A stretch of 7,801 nucleotides of DNA, taken from the NCBI GenBank assembly GCA_041601535.1, contig JBFIHZ010000186.1, positions 1-7,801 of the forward strand. The letters run 5' to 3'. The stretch comes from JBFIHZ01 sp041601535 (GTDB taxonomy: Bacteria > Pseudomonadota > Gammaproteobacteria > Xanthomonadales > SZUA-36). The notes beneath the pieces are model-generated. The model made no database searches and had not been told where the DNA came from. It worked only from the letters and a program-made list of their open reading frames with translations. Both the position numbers and the translations under genes were made by a program. Of this stretch, positions 4,681-7,801 are shown in pieces (within the stretch, counting starts at the first letter, position 1; every line of letters begins with the position of its first letter).

Positions 4681-7158
4681 ATGTTCAGATTAATACCCGC
4701 AACGCTGGCGCTGTGTTTCGCCTGCACTTACCTGCCTGCTGTCTGGGCGCTGAACCTGGCCCGGGATGAGATGAACGTTGACCAGGCCTGGCAGAATTAT
4801 GGTGTATCAGGCAAAGACGTTGTGGTGGTGATAATCGACCGTGGCATCGACTACACCCACCCCGATTTCATTACCCCGCAAGGCAAAACCCGTATCAAGT
4901 GGTTGCTGGATATGTCCGGCCAGAATAACTGCCCGGGCAATCCGGCCGCAGTGGAATACAGCGAGGCGCAAATCAATACGGCCCTGAGCGGGGGGACTGA
5001 AGTGCCCAGTTATGACCGGGTAGGTCACGGCACTGCCACGGCAGGCGCGGCGGCTGGCAATGGCCGCGCGCTGCCGGATGGGCGTTTCAAGGGCATCGCA
5101 CCCGAGGCCGATATCATCGTTATCAAGCACACCTCAGAAGGTGCACCCGCCGGTGGCGGGTTTCCGGCAGAAGCGGGTTTTCTCAGTTGCCTGATCGATG
5201 GCTTTGCCTGGCTGGATGAAAAACTCACCGTCTTGGGTAAACCGGCAGTTGCGGTGATCAACAGCGGTGTGCAGTGGGGGCCGCAGGACGGAACAGGCAA
5301 GATCAGCCAGTTGATTGACACCTACTTTGGCAACCGCCCGGGGCGCATCATGGTGATTCCGTCCGGCGATGAAGGCACCTTGCCCAGCCATGCCGGCGGC
5401 GAATTTTTCGCTGACAACGCCACCGTGGTGCGCTTCAACAAAACCAGCAATGCGGCCACCGCGATATCCGCCTGGTACAGCGGCAATGTGCCGGCGGAGA
5501 TCAGTATCGTGTTTGACAGCGGCGCATCGGCTACTGCCACCCCTGGGCAGAGTGTCAGCAAGGATGGGATCAACCTGATCAATTACACGCCCGGCACCGA
5601 GTTCTGGACCTGGCAGAACACCAGTGGTGACCGTGCGGTATTCGCCGGGCTGGGCAGCAATACCGGTCCGGGCGAGTTTCGTATTCGCGCGCTGGGTGCA
5701 GCCAACACGCCCGGGCGTTTTGATGTGTATTCGGATGTATCCGGGCCCGGCCTGACCACCGTGACCGAATTGCTGGACCACCTGGTGCCGGGCCGCATCA
5801 ACGACTATGCAACCACCCGGTCCGCACTGGTGGCTGCCGATTACGTGGTACGCACGAGCTACGTGGATATCGACGGCTTCAACCGCGGCGTGATGGATGA
5901 GGGCTTGCCGGGTGAGCTGTGGCTGAAATCCGGCCGCGGCCCCACCCGGGATGGGCGGAATTACGGGGTGGACGTTACCTTGCCGGGCGAGGGCAGTTTT
6001 GTATCACTGGGCCAGCAATCGTGGTGGAAAATGGATATCCCCAGTGCGCAACCGCAGCAGGGCGAGGGCTGGTATGTGCGGTTTGGCGGCACCAGCGGCG
6101 CCTCACCCCTGCTGACCGGCGCGGTGGCGCTGATGCTGGAAATGAAGCCAACGCTGACCACCGAACAGGCACGGGAAATTCTGATAACCAGCGCCCGGCA
6201 GGATGCTCACACCGGCGCGGTACCCAATATCGAATGGGGTTTTGGCAAGGTGGACGTCAATGCGGCACTGTCCCATCTGGAGGGCGTGCCGGTGGCGCCG
6301 CACCACAGCGCATCCTGGTTTGACCTGTCGCACAACGGTGAGGGCTGGCTGCTGGAGATCCTCAAGCCGGAGGTACACCACGGCGACGGCAGCAGCACAC
6401 CGGGTACCGCGCTGGCCTATTGGTTTACCTATCCACCGGCAGGCGGGGACGGACAGCAGTCCTGGTTGATTGCATTGGGCAGCATTGAAGGCGACACCAT
6501 TACCTTTGATGAAGCCTTGCAGCCGGTGGGTGGAAAGTTCGGCCCGGGCTTTGATCCCGCTGACGTGGTACTGCAGGATTGGGGCCATTTCACTTTCCGT
6601 TTTCTCGGCTGTGATTCAGGGGTGATGACCTACCAGGGGGATGGAGACTGGGGGCGCGGCTTTCTGGATCTGAAGCGCCTGACGCGGTTGGTAGGGTTAC
6701 CCTGTGGTGCGGCGGCGAAAACCCAGGCGGCAGCAGGTGGTTCCGGCAATCAACCCGAGACGTCGATCAGCGAATCGCTGGCCGGCATCAGCGGCAGCTG
6801 GTTTGATCCCAGCCACGACGGTGAAGGCTGGTTGATCGAGATCCTGTCCGACACCTTGGCGCTGGTGTACTGGTTCACTTACGACAGCAGCGGCAAGCAA
6901 GCCTGGTTTACCGGCGTGGGCGATATCGATGGCAACACCATTTCCGTGGAGTTGCTGTTGCCCAAGGGCGCCGAATTCGGTCCCGGTTTCGACCCGGAAA
7001 CGGTGGACTTCGTGACCTGGGGCACGGCCGAATTCAGCTTTGACGGCTGCGATGGCGGCAGCATGACCTATAACTCCAACCTGGCCGGGTATGGCTCAGG
7101 TTCATTGACGCTGAAACGCCTGGCGCGGCTGGCGGAGGTCAGCTGCGAAGAGCCGTGA
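4681..7158 (+). CDS. Secreted subtilisin-family (S8) serine protease with two C-terminal repeat modules
   Basis: An 825-residue peptidase. A signal peptide (1-23) has likely cleavage after AVWA. The S8 catalytic domain covers about 30-532: Asp53 in VVIIDRGID, His116 in GHGTATAG, Ser472 in GTSGASP, plus the RGPTRDGR motif near 419-426. A beta-rich insert of about 180 residues lies between the oxyanion region and RGPTRDGR. The usual oxyanion-hole Asn (GNxG) is Asp230 here (PSGDEG, codon GAT). No I9-type propeptide is present: only about 29 residues separate the signal peptide from catalytic Asp53. Two homologous modules (543-675, 704-822) follow, joined by an Ala/Gly-rich linker, each with a conserved Cys pair (644/675, 790/822) likely to form a disulfide after export. 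ATG 4681 has GGAGA 7 nt upstream. It sits 162 bp after the kinase, same strand, so it may be an output of the sigma/kinase pair. Substrate unknown. A reduced-activity or non-proteolytic role is possible given Asp230. Confidence 0.92.
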   Translation: MFRLIPATLALCFACTYLPAVWALNLARDEMNVDQAWQNYGVSGKDVVVVIIDRGIDYTHPDFITPQGKTRIKWLLDMSGQNNCPGNPAAVEYSEAQINTALSGGTEVPSYDRVGHGTATAGAAAGNGRALPDGRFKGIAPEADIIVIKHTSEGAPAGGGFPAEAGFLSCLIDGFAWLDEKLTVLGKPAVAVINSGVQWGPQDGTGKISQLIDTYFGNRPGRIMVIPSGDEGTLPSHAGGEFFADNATVVRFNKTSNAATAISAWYSGNVPAEISIVFDSGASATATPGQSVSKDGINLINYTPGTEFWTWQNTSGDRAVFAGLGSNTGPGEFRIRALGAANTPGRFDVYSDVSGPGLTTVTELLDHLVPGRINDYATTRSALVAADYVVRTSYVDIDGFNRGVMDEGLPGELWLKSGRGPTRDGRNYGVDVTLPGEGSFVSLGQQSWWKMDIPSAQPQQGEGWYVRFGGTSGASPLLTGAVALMLEMKPTLTTEQAREILITSARQDAHTGAVPNIEWGFGKVDVNAALSHLEGVPVAPHHSASWFDLSHNGEGWLLEILKPEVHHGDGSSTPGTALAYWFTYPPAGGDGQQSWLIALGSIEGDTITFDEALQPVGGKFGPGFDPADVVLQDWGHFTFRFLGCDSGVMTYQGDGDWGRGFLDLKRLTRLVGLPCGAAAKTQAAAGGSGNQPETSISESLAGISGSWFDPSHDGEGWLIEILSDTLALVYWFTYDSSGKQAWFTGVGDIDGNTISVELLLPKGAEFGPGFDPETVDFVTWGTAEFSFDGCDGGSMTYNSNLAGYGSGSLTLKRLARLAEVSCEEP
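6307..6705 (+). repeat. Protein repeat module 1 of the protease C-terminus
   Basis: Residues 543-675. Shares with module 2 the ordered motifs WFDxSHxGEGWLxEI, YWFTY, FGPGFDP, a W-G then Cys-Asp-x-Gly-x-MTY segment, LKRLxRL and a terminal Cys. It carries about 11 extra residues (Gly/His/Ser-rich, about 563-575) before YWFTY that module 2 lacks. Role unknown; probably surface binding or stability. Confidence 0.8.
6790..7146 (+). repeat. Protein repeat module 2 of the protease C-terminus
   Basis: Residues 704-822, the shorter copy, with the same motif order as module 1 and ending at Cys822 four residues from the C-terminus. The DNA of the two copies has diverged, so this is an old duplication within the protein rather than a recent one. 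Confidence 0.8.
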
Positions 7159-7183
7159 CGGCCAACGCCACGTGCCCGGCAAG

Positions 7184-7209
7184 CGCCCGGTACGGTCGCA
7201 ACCCGGGCG
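7184..7209 (+). terminator. Hairpin downstream of the protease, weak terminator candidate
   Basis: CGCCCGG (7184-7190) pairs with CCGGGCG (7203-7209) around a 12-nt loop, 25 nt after the protease stop. GC-rich but with no T-run, so only a weak candidate. Confidence 0.3.
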
Positions 7210-7248
7210 GTTCCCAAACACAGTACAGCGCGGTATCCTTCAGGCTGA

Positions 7249-7275
7249 CGGCCTGGTTCATCCTGCCGCAGGCCG
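7249..7275. other. Inverted repeat upstream of the PLP enzyme gene
   Basis: CGGCCTG (7249-7255) and CAGGCCG (7269-7275) form a perfect 7-bp inverted repeat with a 13-nt spacer, 12 bp before the TATAAA box. Could be an operator or an RNA hairpin ending the protease transcript. Chance cannot be excluded. Confidence 0.25.
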
Positions 7276-7286
7276 AACCCAGCTTT

Positions 7287-7292
7287 TATAAA
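7287..7292 (+). promoter_or_regulatory. TATAAA -10-like box before the PLP enzyme gene
   Basis: TATAAA stands out in a GC-rich gap about 50 bp before ATG 7343. No recognisable -35 is seen 16-18 bp upstream, so a promoter here would need an activator or another sigma factor. The rest of 7159-7342 holds only the two inverted repeats and no supported gene. Confidence 0.25.
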
Positions 7293-7342
7293 ACCCCAGG
7301 CATTGGCTGATCGGTGGGTAAGACGCAAGGAGAAACCATCCC

Positions 7343-7801
7343 ATGAGCGCGAACACTGTCGAGCGGGTTCGCCAGTGGGTGCTGGAGGCCGAGTCCCGTG
7401 CCCGTCCCTTCCTGTGGACTACACCGCTGGAGCACTCACCGTATCTCAGCGAGCGGTGCGGTGGCGAAGTATGGCTGAAGCTGGACCTGGTGCAGAAAAC
7501 GACCTCGTTCAAGTTGCGCGGCGCCACCAGCAAGGTCATGTCGCTGAGTGAAGAGGAAATGGCGCGCGGCGTGGTCACGGCATCAACCGGTAATTACGCA
7601 TTCGCGGTGGCAGAAGCCTGCCGGCAGCGGGGACAAACGGCCACGGTGTACGTCGCGGAAAACATCACACCCTCGCGGCTGGAGCTGATGAGAAGCCACG
7701 GGCTGGACGTGGTGGTGCACGGCGCGGAGGCGGGTGCCGCCGAGGCCGAAGCGCGCCGGGTGGCGGCAGAGGAAGGCAAGGTCTACGTATCGCCCTACAA
7801 C
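7343..7801 (+). CDS. Threonine/serine dehydratase-like PLP enzyme, 3' end cut by window edge
   Basis: The first 153 residues of a fold-type-II pyridoxal-phosphate enzyme. The PLP lysine is Lys57 in TTSFKLRGA (53-61), preceded by WLKLDLVQK, the usual lead-in. The phosphate/substrate loop is STGNY (81-85), followed by a Rossmann-like helix. Family members such as threonine deaminase or serine racemase usually have GSFK and SxGNH; here Thr54 and Tyr85 replace the Gly and His, so substrate and even lyase activity are uncertain. Cytoplasmic, with no signal peptide. ATG 7343 has AGGAG about 10 nt upstream. It is 184 bp from the protease with its own -10-like box, so it is probably a separate unit. 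Ectoine-degradation or phenylserine-type dehydratases are alternatives that cannot be told apart from this fragment. Confidence 0.85.
   Translation, partial: MSANTVERVRQWVLEAESRARPFLWTTPLEHSPYLSERCGGEVWLKLDLVQKTTSFKLRGATSKVMSLSEEEMARGVVTASTGNYAFAVAEACRQRGQTATVYVAENITPSRLELMRSHGLDVVVHGAEAGAAEAEARRVAAEEGKVYVSPYN

Noticed and set aside
4475..4693. A 72-codon frame bridging the kinase end and the protease start
   Set aside because: It overlaps both genes out of frame, has no ribosome site and no recognisable content.

Overview
The window comes from a GC-rich bacterial chromosome, most likely a Gammaproteobacterium. The evidence is a diderm-type lipoprotein beta-propeller, an ECF sigma factor paired with a membrane serine/threonine kinase, and C-terminal WFTY-type repeats on a secreted protease. 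I recall such repeats from marine and Xanthomonadales-like gammaproteobacteria. No marker gene fixes the genus. There is no rRNA, tRNA, CRISPR array, transposase or integrase.

Layout. The minus strand (1-812) carries the 5' part of a PQQ-type beta-propeller lipoprotein that runs off the left edge. A roughly 250-bp divergent region (813-1063) holds plausible promoters for both directions and a 24-bp dyad. Next on the plus strand are a small all-soluble protein of unknown function (1064-1405), a structured leader with two hairpins and a possible mini-ORF (1406-1586), an ECF sigma factor (1587-2153), a transmembrane kinase with a C-terminal TPR region (2164-4518), a 162-bp gap with a hairpin and a palindrome, and a large secreted S8 serine protease with two C-terminal repeat modules (4681-7158). 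After a 184-bp gap, the start of a fold-type-II PLP enzyme, threonine/serine dehydratase-like, runs off the right edge (7343-7801).

How they may work together. The sigma factor and kinase are 10 bp apart, so they are very likely one transcription unit. The sigma factor lacks the acidic patch normally found in region 2.2 and has a threonine there instead. This matches the kinase-activated ECF type described for Vibrio EcfP/PknT: the kinase would sense something through its periplasmic TPR part and switch the sigma factor on by phosphorylation. No anti-sigma factor is visible. The protease just downstream is a natural candidate output or partner. It is unusual in having Asp at the oxyanion-hole position normally held by Asn, and in lacking a propeptide between signal peptide and catalytic domain. 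The link between the sigma/kinase pair and the protease is inferred from position only. The lipoprotein, the small protein and the PLP enzyme need not belong to this system.
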